From Clostridiaceae bacterium (GTDB lineage: Bacteria > Bacillota > Clostridia > Acetivibrionales > DUMB01): a stretch of DNA of 43,950 nt. The position numbers and the translations under genes are program-made. Below the pieces are notes generated by a model. The model did not search any database. It was not told where the DNA came from and saw only the letters and a list, made by a program, of their open reading frames with translations. Of this stretch, positions 17,736 through 26,203 are shown one piece after another. Location: positions 1 to 43,950 of the forward strand of contig DULF01000159.1 of assembly GCA_012840535.1 (NCBI GenBank). Direction: 5' to 3'. Within the stretch, counting starts at the first letter, position 1, and each line of letters begins with the position of its first letter.

Positions 17736-17982
17736 ATTGTATATACGGCTGCATCCTTTCTCTTCCCTCGATGTAATTGATATACTCTTCTTTTTGAGGC
17801 TCATCAACGTATACCACTTCGTTCCTATCCGCTATTTTACATGGAAAACATGAAATGTTATTTCTTATGAAATATACTGCTTCTCCAATTTCCCCTGATG
17901 TTATTATTTCCTTTATTGCCGGGTAGTGAAGCTTTTTCCATGCAAGCCCTGTGCCTATTACCCCAAGTCGTATCGTTTTCAT
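17734..17982 (-). pseudogene. Internally deleted remnant of a Gfo/Idh/MocA oxidoreductase
   Basis: The 82-residue frame opens with the Rossmann start of a Gfo/Idh/MocA dehydrogenase (MKTIRLGVIGTGLAWKKLHYP). It then jumps to the mid-protein segment IITSGEIGEAVYFIRNN, which normally lies some 100 residues later, and ends shortly after. The cofactor EKP motif, catalytic lysine region and most of the C-terminal domain are missing. The gene keeps a good ribosome site (GGGAGG before ATG 17982) and a stop, and the deletions kept the frame, so a short protein could still be made. It is not closely similar to the complete family member at 39588. Decay is the simplest reading; a functional mini-protein is not excluded. 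Confidence 0.6.
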
Positions 17983-18120
17983 CTTTATATGCCCTCCCAT
18001 AGATTTCAAAATGTATTATTTGGTATTATTTGATAATATTCAGCAATTATTCATACCAATTGCTGAAAGGCTGCCAAACCAATACATTTTGAAACAGCAA
18101 GGCATGAACTGCAAGCTTAT

Positions 18121-19722
18121 TCAGACATTTGCAATGTCAAGCAATGTCAGGCCTTTGTTTTTTTCAAGCGCCCAGTTGATTGACCAGTCATTTTCAAAAA
18201 GGAGCACATACCGGTCTTTTTTATCATGGACAATCATTGTTGAACTTGTAAGGTTGAGCTTTCTCGGATCAATATTGCTTTCGCCTATCCAGCGGGCATA
18301 TTTATAAGGCAGGTGCTGCATCCTTATATTAACACCGTATTCGTGCTTAAGCCTGTGCTCGAGCACTTCAAACTGCAGTGTTCCCACAACGCCTATTACA
18401 AAGGCTTCTATGCCTATATCTATCTGTTTGAACACCTGTACGGCGCCTTCTTCGGACAGCTCTGTTATGCCTTTCAAAAACTGTTTTCTTTTCATGGAAT
18501 CCGCTGCAGCAACTCTTGCAAAATGCTCGGCAGGGAAAGTGGGTATTCCTTCAAATCTCAGCTCACGGTCTTCTTCAGAAAGCGTGTCGCCTATTCTGAA
18601 TATTCCCGGATCAAATACCCCTATTATATCCCCTGGGTATGCCTCCTCAATAATAGTACGTTCCTGTGCCATAAACTGCTGGGGTTGTGACAGCCTTACA
18701 ATCTTGCCATCACGTATGTTGTAAACTTCCATTCCGCGGGTGAATCGTCCCGAACATATCCTGATAAACGCTATCCTGTCCCTGTGTGCAGGATTCATAT
18801 TTGCCTGGATTTTGAAGACAAAACCAGTAAATTTTTCGCTTTCCGGATCTACATCGCCCACCGATGAAGTACGTTTGCCCGGACGAGGGGCAAGCTTGAG
18901 GAATTCCTCAAGAAAAGGCTGTACTCCAAAGTTGGTCATAGCGCTTCCAAAGAATATAGGCGTAAGTTCGCCCTTCAATACGCTTTGCCTGTCAAAGCTG
19001 TCGCCTGCGGCATCGAGAAGTTCGATTTCCTCGCAGAGCCTTTTGTGATAATGTTCTCCAAGAACCTTTGCAAATGCCGGATCATCTACCTTGCCGACAG
19101 TTGAAGATACGATGGTCTGGCCATGGTTTCCCCCGGCAAAGAGTTCAACCTGCGCGAGTTTCCTGTTGTAGACGCCCTTGAAATCACCATCGGTTCCTAT
19201 TGGCCAGTTCATAGGATATGAGCGTATGCCAAGCACCTTTTCGATTTCTTCCATCAATTCAAAAGGGTCTTTACTGGCCCGGTCCATTTTATTAATAAAG
19301 GTGAATATGGGTATTCCCCTCATTTTGCATATGTGGAAAAGCTTTATTGTCTGTTCCTCAACGCCTTTTGCACCGTCAATAAGCATTACCGCGCTGTCCG
19401 CTGCCATCAACGTCCTGTAAGTGTCTTCACTGAAATCCTGATGGCCCGGGGTGTCGAGAATATTGATGCAGTAACCGTTATATTGGAACTGGAGAACACT
19501 TGAGGTAACGGATATACCTCTTTGCTTCTCTATTTCCATCCAGTCCGAAACGGCGTATTTGTTTGCTTTTCTGGCCCTTACGGCGCCTGCCAGCCTGATT
19601 GCCCCTCCGTATAATAAAAGTTTTTCTGTTATTGTGGTTTTACCTGCATCAGGGTGCGATATTATTGCAAATGTTTTTCTTCTTCTGACTTCGTTGCTGA
19701 TTATATTTTTAATGTCTTGCAT
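18121..19722 (-). CDS. prfC: Peptide chain release factor 3
   Basis: A translational GTPase that recycles RF1 and RF2 from the ribosome. The G motifs are all present: SHPDAGKTT near residues 22-30, DTPGHQDFSEDTYRTLMAADSAVMLID, FINKMDR, and the RF3-specific C-terminal region with YKYARWI. The length of 533 residues is normal. The start is ATG at 19720-19722, preceded on the minus strand by AAGGA with an eight-base gap; the TTG frame starting at 19746 would overlap that site. It is transcribed divergently from the nucleoside kinase and has a good promoter in the shared gap. Confidence 0.96.
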   Translation of the reverse strand: MQDIKNIISNEVRRRKTFAIISHPDAGKTTITEKLLLYGGAIRLAGAVRARKANKYAVSDWMEIEKQRGISVTSSVLQFQYNGYCINILDTPGHQDFSEDTYRTLMAADSAVMLIDGAKGVEEQTIKLFHICKMRGIPIFTFINKMDRASKDPFELMEEIEKVLGIRSYPMNWPIGTDGDFKGVYNRKLAQVELFAGGNHGQTIVSSTVGKVDDPAFAKVLGEHYHKRLCEEIELLDAAGDSFDRQSVLKGELTPIFFGSAMTNFGVQPFLEEFLKLAPRPGKRTSSVGDVDPESEKFTGFVFKIQANMNPAHRDRIAFIRICSGRFTRGMEVYNIRDGKIVRLSQPQQFMAQERTIIEEAYPGDIIGVFDPGIFRIGDTLSEEDRELRFEGIPTFPAEHFARVAAADSMKRKQFLKGITELSEEGAVQVFKQIDIGIEAFVIGVVGTLQFEVLEHRLKHEYGVNIRMQHLPYKYARWIGESNIDPRKLNLTSSTMIVHDKKDRYVLLFENDWSINWALEKNKGLTLLDIANV

Positions 19723-19790
19723 TGCTGAATTCCTTCCCGTTTCCAATAAACAAATTAATTAACCGCTTTGTTTTAATCAAACATAAGTAT

Positions 19791-19818
19791 CTTATATTAA
19801 AGACCGGTATCATGTCAA
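19791..19818 (-). promoter_or_regulatory. Sigma-A-like promoter for prfC
   Basis: On the minus strand, TTGACA (19818-19813), a 16-base spacer, then TATAAG (19796-19791), about 70 bases before the prfC start. Confidence 0.6.
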
Positions 19819-19930
19819 CGGATAAGTTATATTTGGAATTTGCACTAAACATGAGTTTTATAGTAATATAATAATATAAATAACTGTATAAGTTTAATAT
19901 ATAAAGTGCATTAGTGGTTTTTCGCATAAA

Positions 19931-19957
19931 CTTGCTACATAAAAATTTTTTAGCAAG
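19931..19957 (+). promoter_or_regulatory. Hairpin partly covering the nucleoside kinase ribosome site
   Basis: CTTGCTA (19931-19937) pairs perfectly with TAGCAAG (19951-19957) around a 13-base AT loop. The ribosome site AAGGGG overlaps the right arm and lies eight bases before ATG 19969. Confidence 0.4.
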
Positions 19958-19968
19958 GGGTCAGGTTA

Positions 19969-21675
19969 ATGAATAAAAATGATGTTAAAACAATCAATGT
20001 GTCTTTTGCAGACGGGACTGTAAAAAGTTATCCTTCAGGTATTTCTTTACTTGAACTGAGCAAAGAGTACCAGGATAAATATGCTTCCACAATCATGGCC
20101 TGCAAAGTAAATAATGAGATAAAAGAGCTAACCTACAAGCTGGATGAAGACTCTAAGCTGGAGTTTATTGACATGACTCACAGCGACGGAATACGCATAT
20201 ACCGGAGGAGCCTTTACTTTATTTTAATAAAAGCTGTAAATGATCTGTTCCCTGACAGAAAGGTCGTAATAAATCATTCCATCAGCAAGGGCATGTATTG
20301 TGAGGTTATTGGAGAAAAGGAGCTCACGGCTGATGAAGTTAACCTTGTTAAAGAAAGGATGCGACAGATTGTCGATGCAAAGCTTCCGTTTGAAAAACGC
20401 GAATTGTCTATTGAAGAAGCAAAAGACATCTTTATGAAAAGCGGAAGAATGGACAGGTACCGCGCCGTAGAGCACAGAATGAAGCCATATGTTACGATTT
20501 ACAGCTGTGATGGGTATGATGATTATTTTTATGGATATATGGCTCCTGACACTGGCTATGTAAAGCTGTTTGACCTTGTATACTATCCTCCGGGATTGAT
20601 TTTGCAGTACCCTGAAAAGACAAATCCTCATGTTATTCCTGAATTTAGTGAACAGAAGAAATTATTCACAATTTTTAACGAATTCAAGAAATGGAACCGC
20701 ATACTTGGTATCGAGAACGTCGGGGCATTAAATGATATAGTTAAGGAAGGCAAGGTTGGCGAAATAATAAAAATATCCGAAGCGCTGCATGAGAAAAAGA
20801 TTGCACAGATAGCGGACATGATAAATGGCTGTGAACACAGGAAAAAAGTCATTTTGATATCGGGACCGTCTTCGTCCGGGAAAACGACTTTTGCCCAGAG
20901 ACTTGCAATACAGCTTAGGGTTAACGGGATAAAGCCGGTTACAATTTCACTTGACGACTATTTTGTAGACAGGGACAAAACACCCAGGGATGAGGATGGA
21001 GAATTGGATTTTGAATCGATTGATGCAATAGATATAGAGTTGTTTAATTATCATCTTAATGAACTGATAAACCTTCGTGAAGTGGAAATACCAATATACA
21101 ACTTTACAAAAGGCTGTAGGGAAAAAACAGGGAGAAAGCTCAGAATCAGCGATGATCATGTGTTGATTATAGAAGGCATACATGGGCTTAATGAAAAACT
21201 GACGGCTGCTATTCCGAGGGAGAATAAGTTTAAAATATACATCAGCGCCCTTACGTCAATGAATATTGATGACCATAACAGGATACCCACAACCGATACC
21301 AGGATAATAAGAAGAATAGTAAGAGACTATAAATTCAGGGGCTGCAATGCTCTGAATACGATCAAGAGATGGCCTTCGGTAAGAAGGGGAGAGAAACGCT
21401 ATATTTTTCCGTTCCAGGAAGAGGCGGATGTGATGTTCAATTCCGCCCTTGTATATGAACTGGGCGTACTAAAGCCGTTTGCGGAGCCGCTTTTGGAGGA
21501 GATAGACAAGTCTTTGCCGGAGTATTCGGAAGCAAAAAGGTTGCTTGAATTTCTAAACTATTTTTTGCCTATTGAACCAAATGAAATACCTTTAAATTCA
21601 ATATTAAGAGAATTTATCGGTGGGAGCAGTTTTTTTAGAGATATTCCTTCGCAAATGGAGTATTCCTTTGCCTAA
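19969..21675 (+). CDS. Nucleoside (uridine-type) kinase fused to TGS and ThrRS-like domains
   Basis: A 568-residue fusion. Residues about 6-70 form a TGS domain (FADGTVKSYPSGISLLELS), followed by a segment like the second additional domain of threonyl-tRNA synthetase (about 75-220). A P-loop kinase of the uridine kinase/phosphoribulokinase type follows, with GPSSSGKTT near residues 298-306, SLDDYFVDRDKTP, and LIIEGIHGLN. The architecture is common in clostridia, where it is annotated as nucleoside kinase; the roles of the N-terminal domains are not established. The classic ThrRS editing HXXXH is not obvious in NHSISKGMY. The start is ATG 19969 with AAGGGG at 19955-19960. Confidence 0.85.
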   Translation: MNKNDVKTINVSFADGTVKSYPSGISLLELSKEYQDKYASTIMACKVNNEIKELTYKLDEDSKLEFIDMTHSDGIRIYRRSLYFILIKAVNDLFPDRKVVINHSISKGMYCEVIGEKELTADEVNLVKERMRQIVDAKLPFEKRELSIEEAKDIFMKSGRMDRYRAVEHRMKPYVTIYSCDGYDDYFYGYMAPDTGYVKLFDLVYYPPGLILQYPEKTNPHVIPEFSEQKKLFTIFNEFKKWNRILGIENVGALNDIVKEGKVGEIIKISEALHEKKIAQIADMINGCEHRKKVILISGPSSSGKTTFAQRLAIQLRVNGIKPVTISLDDYFVDRDKTPRDEDGELDFESIDAIDIELFNYHLNELINLREVEIPIYNFTKGCREKTGRKLRISDDHVLIIEGIHGLNEKLTAAIPRENKFKIYISALTSMNIDDHNRIPTTDTRIIRRIVRDYKFRGCNALNTIKRWPSVRRGEKRYIFPFQEEADVMFNSALVYELGVLKPFAEPLLEEIDKSLPEYSEAKRLLEFLNYFLPIEPNEIPLNSILREFIGGSSFFRDIPSQMEYSFA

Positions 21676-21751
21676 ACCCGAGGAACAAAAATGATTAATA
21701 TTTGTTTTGTTTCAGGCAGTTTAGTAATTTAATATTAGGGGGAATGTTGTT

Positions 21752-22387
21752 TTGAGCAGGATTGACAGGGTTAAGCTTTACCTTTTTATTTTTTTCAGGG
21801 CTCTCGTAGTTCTTGCCGGGGTATTTGCAGCATTCAACGGTGACTGGACGAACCTGGGAATGTCAGTTCTAACCCTTTTAATTATGTTTTTGCCCACAAT
21901 AATAGAGAAAAAACTAAGCATAGATTTTCCAAGCGAATTTGAAATAATTGTAGTAATATTCATATTTGCAGCATTATATTTAGGAGAAATTAAGTCCTAC
22001 TTCACTAAAGTTTGGTGGTGGGACATTTTTCTCCATACTTTTTCCGGATTGATTATCGGAGCAGTTGGTTTTTCACTGGTGGATATCCTGAATAAAAACG
22101 AAAGAATATCTATTAGTTTAAGTCCTGTTTTCGTATCAATATTTTCTTTTTGTTTTGCGCTTGCAATAGGCACTTTGTGGGAGATTTATGAATTTGCCAT
22201 GGATTCCATATTTGGGTTGAACATGCAGAAATCAGGACTTGTAGATACTATGGGGGATCTGATTGTCGATGCTCTGGGAGCACTTACCTTTTCAATAATC
22301 GGATATTTTTATTTAAAAGGTAAAATCAGCATACTTGACAGATTTAAGGGGAAACGCCGTAATTTGAACGATCAAAAAGATTTATAA
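21752..22387 (+). CDS. DUF2238 (YjdF)-like membrane protein
   Basis: A 211-residue integral membrane protein with about six hydrophobic segments. WWWDIFLHTFSGLIIGAVGF in the middle and GTLWEIYEFAMD followed by VDTMGDLIVDALGA are the conserved polar positions of the YjdF/DUF2238 group, whose function is unknown. The histidine, glutamates and aspartates lying in or near membrane segments suggest a possible metal or active site, but this is inference. The start is TTG 21752 behind AGGGGGAA. It follows the nucleoside kinase by 76 bases, without an obvious terminator, so co-transcription is likely. Confidence 0.65.
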   Translation: MSRIDRVKLYLFIFFRALVVLAGVFAAFNGDWTNLGMSVLTLLIMFLPTIIEKKLSIDFPSEFEIIVVIFIFAALYLGEIKSYFTKVWWWDIFLHTFSGLIIGAVGFSLVDILNKNERISISLSPVFVSIFSFCFALAIGTLWEIYEFAMDSIFGLNMQKSGLVDTMGDLIVDALGALTFSIIGYFYLKGKISILDRFKGKRRNLNDQKDL

Positions 22388-22504
22388 AAACTACAAACGC
22401 GCGAGAAATCCTTTTTGGAGTTTATGGTTTTGATATATAATTAAATAATGAATGAAAATAAACAAATAATGCTGATAAAGGTTCTTGATATGCGGAGGAG
22501 CTTT

Positions 22505-23278
22505 ATGTACGGACTTGTTTTGGAAGGCGGAGGAGGCAGAGGGGCATATGAAATCGGAGCATGCAGGGCGTTATATGAAAAGGGCTTTGAATTTTCCTGT
22601 ATTGCCGGAACTTCGGTTGGTGCCCTGAATGGAGCCATATTGGTACAGAACGACATAGAAAAAGCATACGACATCTGGTACAACCTGAATCCTTCCAAGG
22701 TAATTAAACTAACCGATGAAGAAGCCGAGGAACTTAGTAAAAACAACAGTAAACTTGATCATTTCAGCAACAGGATAAGGAGACTGAAAAAGATAATACT
22801 GGAAAAAGGGCTTGATATTTCTCCTCTTATAAATATTGTAAGAAACGCAATTGATGAAGACAAAATCCGTAGGTCAAAAACAGATTTCGGAATAGTTACT
22901 ATTGACTTATCAAGCAGGAAAGCTCTTGAGATTTACAAGGAAGACATTCCAAAAGGCAAACTTATTGATTATTTAATAGCAAGCGCCAGCCTTCCGGGCT
23001 TTAAGCGCTATACAATAGACGGGAGGATATTTCTTGACGGGGGCTTTTATAATTCCCTTCCTATTAATCTTGCCAAAGATAAGGGATGTAAGAATATAAT
23101 TGTTATCAGAACATTAGCCCCCGGCAGGAAGCGCAGGGTTGATACGAGCGAATTGAACATTGTCCAGATCGCTCCCTCTGAAAGCCTTGGTCCCATGCTG
23201 GATTTTACCTGTGAAAGGGCAAGAAGAAATCTTGAGCTTGGATATTATGACGCTATTGAAACTTTAAAAAAGCTTTAG
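22505..23278 (+). CDS. Patatin-like phospholipase (RssA/YlbK type)
   Basis: A 257-residue serine lipid hydrolase. The oxyanion loop GGGGRGAYE is at residues 8-16, the nucleophile S37 lies in GTSVG, and the catalytic aspartate is in FLDGGFYNSLP near residue 178, giving a complete Ser-Asp dyad. It lacks a signal peptide and is probably cytosolic or membrane-associated. ATG 22505 follows GGAGGAG; the upstream frame start at 22448 has no ribosome site. TATAAT at 22436-22441 may be the -10 of its promoter. Its last 26 bases overlap the 3' end of the opposite-strand Na/Pi transporter gene. Confidence 0.9.
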   Translation: MYGLVLEGGGGRGAYEIGACRALYEKGFEFSCIAGTSVGALNGAILVQNDIEKAYDIWYNLNPSKVIKLTDEEAEELSKNNSKLDHFSNRIRRLKKIILEKGLDISPLINIVRNAIDEDKIRRSKTDFGIVTIDLSSRKALEIYKEDIPKGKLIDYLIASASLPGFKRYTIDGRIFLDGGFYNSLPINLAKDKGCKNIIVIRTLAPGRKRRVDTSELNIVQIAPSESLGPMLDFTCERARRNLELGYYDAIETLKKL

Positions 23279-24242
23279 GACGCTTTGTGCTCCTGTCAGG
23301 CACTATCCACTCTATAAACTTGACGTAGTATTTTGTAAATGGAAGGAACACCAACGCGCTCAGCAGATTAAAAACAGTATGTGCATTTGCAATGAGCCTT
23401 GTATGGTCCTGCCCTAATATACCGGTAATAAACGTTATCAGTTTTGAAAAAGGATTTAAAAACGACATGGCAAGGAATGCGCCTATTATATTGTACAAGG
23501 TGTGTGCCCATGCCGCACGGCGAGCCTTTATGCCTGTGCCGATGCTGGCAAGTTGAGCTGTTATGCAGGTACCGATATTGTCTCCCAAAATAAGGCCGAG
23601 AGCTCCATTAAGGCTTATCATATGCGAATTGAACAAAACAATTGTAAGGCCCACCGTTGCAGTACTGCTTTGTATCATCATGGTTGTTATTGTGCCTATG
23701 ACCAGCCCGAGAAACGGGTTGTTGCCGTAGTTTTTAAACAAATCATACACAAATTTGCTTTGTTTTATGTACAGAACTCCGGAATTCAACACTTTAATGC
23801 CGCCAAACATAAACCCCAGGCCGGAGATTACCATGCCAAGATTTTTCAAAGCCTTATTTCCCGGAATGAACCTGATTATAAGTCCAATAATAAGTATGGG
23901 TATAGCAAGGTCTGTAAGTTTAAAGGAAATCAACTGGGCTGTTACCGTTGTCCCGATATTTGCGCCGTATATTATGCCAACTGCTTGGGGAAGTTGCATC
24001 AGGCCGGAATTAACGAGCCCAACCGTTATTGCCGTGACAACCGCGCTGCTTTGAACCAATGCTGTGACCACAGTTCCTGCAGCAAAGGACTTGAATACAT
24101 TATCTGAAAACCTGGTTATTGTACGTCGAATAATTTTGATGTTCATGTTTTCAAGGCCTTTGCTCAGAGAGTTAACGCCGTATATAAGGCATAAAGCACC
24201 GGTTATAAAATTGAAAACCATTATTAATATTGGATTAACCAT
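23253..24242 (-). CDS. Na/Pi cotransporter family protein, short form
   Basis: A 329-residue membrane protein of the NptA/PNaS family. Two inverted repeats each carry the QSS motif (TALVQSSAVVTAITVGLVNSG and MIQSSTATVGLTIVLFNS) and a GANIGTT or GDNIGTC motif, the substrate and sodium site of these transporters. Most bacterial family members have a C-terminal PhoU-like domain and exceed 500 residues; this one stops after the membrane core. The start is ATG at 24240-24242 with only a weak AGGG site. It converges on and overlaps the patatin gene, and is divergent from the Asp23 gene. Phosphate transport is the family prediction. Confidence 0.88.
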   Translation of the reverse strand: MVNPILIMVFNFITGALCLIYGVNSLSKGLENMNIKIIRRTITRFSDNVFKSFAAGTVVTALVQSSAVVTAITVGLVNSGLMQLPQAVGIIYGANIGTTVTAQLISFKLTDLAIPILIIGLIIRFIPGNKALKNLGMVISGLGFMFGGIKVLNSGVLYIKQSKFVYDLFKNYGNNPFLGLVIGTITTMMIQSSTATVGLTIVLFNSHMISLNGALGLILGDNIGTCITAQLASIGTGIKARRAAWAHTLYNIIGAFLAMSFLNPFSKLITFITGILGQDHTRLIANAHTVFNLLSALVFLPFTKYYVKFIEWIVPDRSTKRPKAFLKFQ

Positions 24243-24261
24243 TATAATTTAACCCTAATGT

Positions 24262-24289
24262 TTTACTTATGCTCCTGATATGGTATAAT
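24262..24289 (+). promoter_or_regulatory. Extended -10 promoter for the Asp23 gene
   Basis: TTTACT at 24262-24267, a 16-base spacer, and a perfect TATAAT at 24284-24289 preceded by TGG, which makes an extended -10 element. The start codon is 20 bases later, so the 5' leader is very short. Confidence 0.55.
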
Positions 24290-24309
24290 ATACAAAAGGA
24301 GGTATCATT

Positions 24310-24720
24310 ATGACTGAAGTGGTAAAGAAAGTTGCCAGAGAAGATAAAATCAAAATATCTGAAGAAGTAATCGCAACGATTGCGGGGATTGCGGCTTCTG
24401 AGGTAGACGGTGTAGCATCGCTAAGCGGCGGGATAGCTGACGGAATTGCAAGTATGCTTGGCAGAAAAAACCTCGGAAAAGGTGTAAAGGTCGAAATGGG
24501 TGAAAAGGAAGTAATAATCGACCTTTCAATTGTAGTTGAATACGGAAGCAAAATACATATAGTAGCTAAAGACATTCAAAGCAGGGTAAGGGAAGTAGTA
24601 GAGGACATGACCGGGCTTACGGTTGTAGAGGTTAATGTAAATGTACTTGGTGTAAACATTGATAAGGATTTTAAAAAGACGGACGGCAAAGAAAAAATCG
24701 AAGAAATAACACTGGCATAA
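24310..24720 (+). CDS. Asp23/Gls24 family envelope stress protein
   Basis: A 136-residue protein with the family core: ISEEVIATIAGIAASEVDGVASLSGG, a basic KNLGKGVKVEMGEKEVIIDLSIVVEYG segment, and VREVVEDMTGLTVVEVNVNVLGV. Asp23/Gls24 proteins in Firmicutes associate with the membrane and are linked to alkaline or general envelope stress; clostridial copies such as YloU are also found near fatty-acid or ribosome-associated genes. Here it is monocistronic, with an extended -10 promoter, an AGGAGGT ribosome site and a terminator of its own. Confidence 0.92.
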   Translation: MTEVVKKVAREDKIKISEEVIATIAGIAASEVDGVASLSGGIADGIASMLGRKNLGKGVKVEMGEKEVIIDLSIVVEYGSKIHIVAKDIQSRVREVVEDMTGLTVVEVNVNVLGVNIDKDFKKTDGKEKIEEITLA

Positions 24721-24754
24721 AGTGTACGTGCTGAATATTATAAGTTAATGAGCA

Positions 24755-24780
24755 AAGGGGCTTGTCAAAGCCTCTTTTTT
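24755..24780 (+). terminator. Rho-independent terminator after the Asp23 gene
   Basis: A 9-bp stem (24755-24763 with 24768-24776, one G-U pair), loop GTCA, then a run of T. Confidence 0.75.
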
Positions 24781-24895
24781 ATTATTGACAAAGAATGAAT
24801 CAATTTCTTCTAAAAAAACTCTTGACAATGCTTCCTGATGTATTCAAGATTAAGTATATGAATAAAATGCGAAACAGATCTGGAGGACATTAAGG

Positions 24896-25624
24896 ATGAA
24901 ATTCAAGTTTATTTGTTGTGAAGTTTTTACCCGTGAAGCATGTATTGCAATTGCAAGGTCACCTCACATTGTGGATCCTGAATTCACCCCAAAAGGGGCC
25001 CATGAAAAACCTGATTACTTAAGAAATTTGATACAGGAGAAAATTGACGCTGCGGATAAGGCCGCAGACTATGATTATATTCTTCTGGGGTTTGGATTAT
25101 GCGGAAATGCGACAGCCGGACTTAAAGCCAGGTCAATACCGCTTGTTATACCGAGAGCGCATGACTGCTGCACTATATTTCTTGGCAGCAGGAGCAAATT
25201 TATTGAACATTTTGGCAACAATTTAAGCGCTGAATGGAGCTCTGCAGGATATATGGAGCGCGGCGATTCATACATCAGAGACACTGATACAGGTAAATTA
25301 TTAGGCCTTGACAGGGAATTTGAAGATTTGGTTGAGCAATACGGCGAAGAAAATGCCATTTATATATGGGAGACCCTTCATCCTGATTTCAACAGCAATG
25401 AGCTTATATATATAAATACACCTGAAACTTCACATCTTGGGTATATTGATAAGTTTCGGCAAATGGCGGAAAGTGAAGGTAAAAGCCTTCGTATAATAGA
25501 AGGTGATATGAGGCTTATAAATAACATGGTTATGGGTGAGTGGAACGAAGATGAGTATCTTATTGTACCACCCGGAAAAGAAATTAAGCCGGTGTATGAT
25601 ATGGAAAAGGTTGTGGATGTTTAA
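24896..25624 (+). CDS. DUF1638 domain protein
   Basis: A 242-residue soluble protein. The N-terminal FICCEVFTREACIAIARSPHIVDPEF, then LLGFGLCGNATAGLKARSIPLVIPRAHDCCTIFLGS, and the TPETSHLGY segment identify DUF1638. The many conserved cysteines (CC at residues 7-8, C in GLCGN, CC in HDCCT) and the histidine suggest metal binding. In methanogens and some clostridia such genes sit beside corrinoid methyltransferases, but none is seen here. TTGACA at 24822-24827 upstream has no good -10 at the normal distance. The ribosome site is GGAGG just before ATG 24896. Function unknown. Confidence 0.8.
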   Translation: MKFKFICCEVFTREACIAIARSPHIVDPEFTPKGAHEKPDYLRNLIQEKIDAADKAADYDYILLGFGLCGNATAGLKARSIPLVIPRAHDCCTIFLGSRSKFIEHFGNNLSAEWSSAGYMERGDSYIRDTDTGKLLGLDREFEDLVEQYGEENAIYIWETLHPDFNSNELIYINTPETSHLGYIDKFRQMAESEGKSLRIIEGDMRLINNMVMGEWNEDEYLIVPPGKEIKPVYDMEKVVDV

Positions 25625-25720
25625 AATTTTGTTCAAAATTATGAGACATTGTTAAATAATATCCGTAATATTATACGAAAGAAAAATACAAAAATTAAAA
25701 ACTGGAGAGAGGAATGCCGT

Positions 25721-26173
25721 ATGGATAAGCAACTGCGCCGTTCAAGAAGAAACAAAATGATTGCAGGTGTATGTGGCGGATTTGCGGAATTTTTCAATAT
25801 TGACCCGACAATAGTGCGGATTATTTGGGCTGTTTTTGCAATTTCAGGAGCAGGTCTTGTTGCATATATAGTTGCCGCAATAATTATGCCTGAAGATATT
25901 GAAGGTTCGTTTGATTCAGGGCGTTACCAGGGAAGTTTTGAAGGAGACCAGAGCGGCAGTTTTTACGACAAGGACTCGGATGAATGGAGACATCAGCCAA
26001 AAGGTGACCCGGAGAGGACAAGAAACGTAGTAGGAGCGATATTGGTAATAATAGGGTTGCTGCTCTTTCTTAAAGAGGTGTTTAATTGGCTTGATTTTAA
26101 AGTGGTTTTCCCATTTCTTCTGGTCGTTATCGGCATCTTGATTATTTATAGAGGCAGGAGAGGAAATGTATGA
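25721..26173 (+). CDS. PspC domain membrane protein
   Basis: A 150-residue protein. Residues about 1-60 form a PspC domain (RRNKMIAGVCGGFAEFFNIDPTIVRIIWAVF) with one membrane segment ending in AAIIMPED. A glycine- and serine-rich linker leads to two closely spaced C-terminal hydrophobic segments (NVVGAILVIIGLLLFL and VVFPFLLVVIGILIIY), as in LiaF-like proteins. Such proteins take part in envelope stress signalling, typically with PspA or a LiaRS-type system; neither is visible here. The start is ATG 25721 behind GAGAGAGGA; the frame upstream from 25649 is rejected because it runs through that site. Confidence 0.88.
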   Translation: MDKQLRRSRRNKMIAGVCGGFAEFFNIDPTIVRIIWAVFAISGAGLVAYIVAAIIMPEDIEGSFDSGRYQGSFEGDQSGSFYDKDSDEWRHQPKGDPERTRNVVGAILVIIGLLLFLKEVFNWLDFKVVFPFLLVVIGILIIYRGRRGNV

Positions 26174-26203
26174 CCGGTTAAGTGGACCATCCCATTGGTT
26201 CAC

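Noticed and set aside
23502-24107. A 201-codon plus-strand frame opposite the Na/Pi transporter
   Set aside because: Cysteine- and histidine-rich translation typical of an antisense shadow; the minus-strand frame has duplicated QSS motifs.
24822-24856. TTGACA before the DUF1638 gene as a promoter
   Set aside because: No acceptable -10 hexamer at 16-18 bases; the best candidate matches at three positions only.
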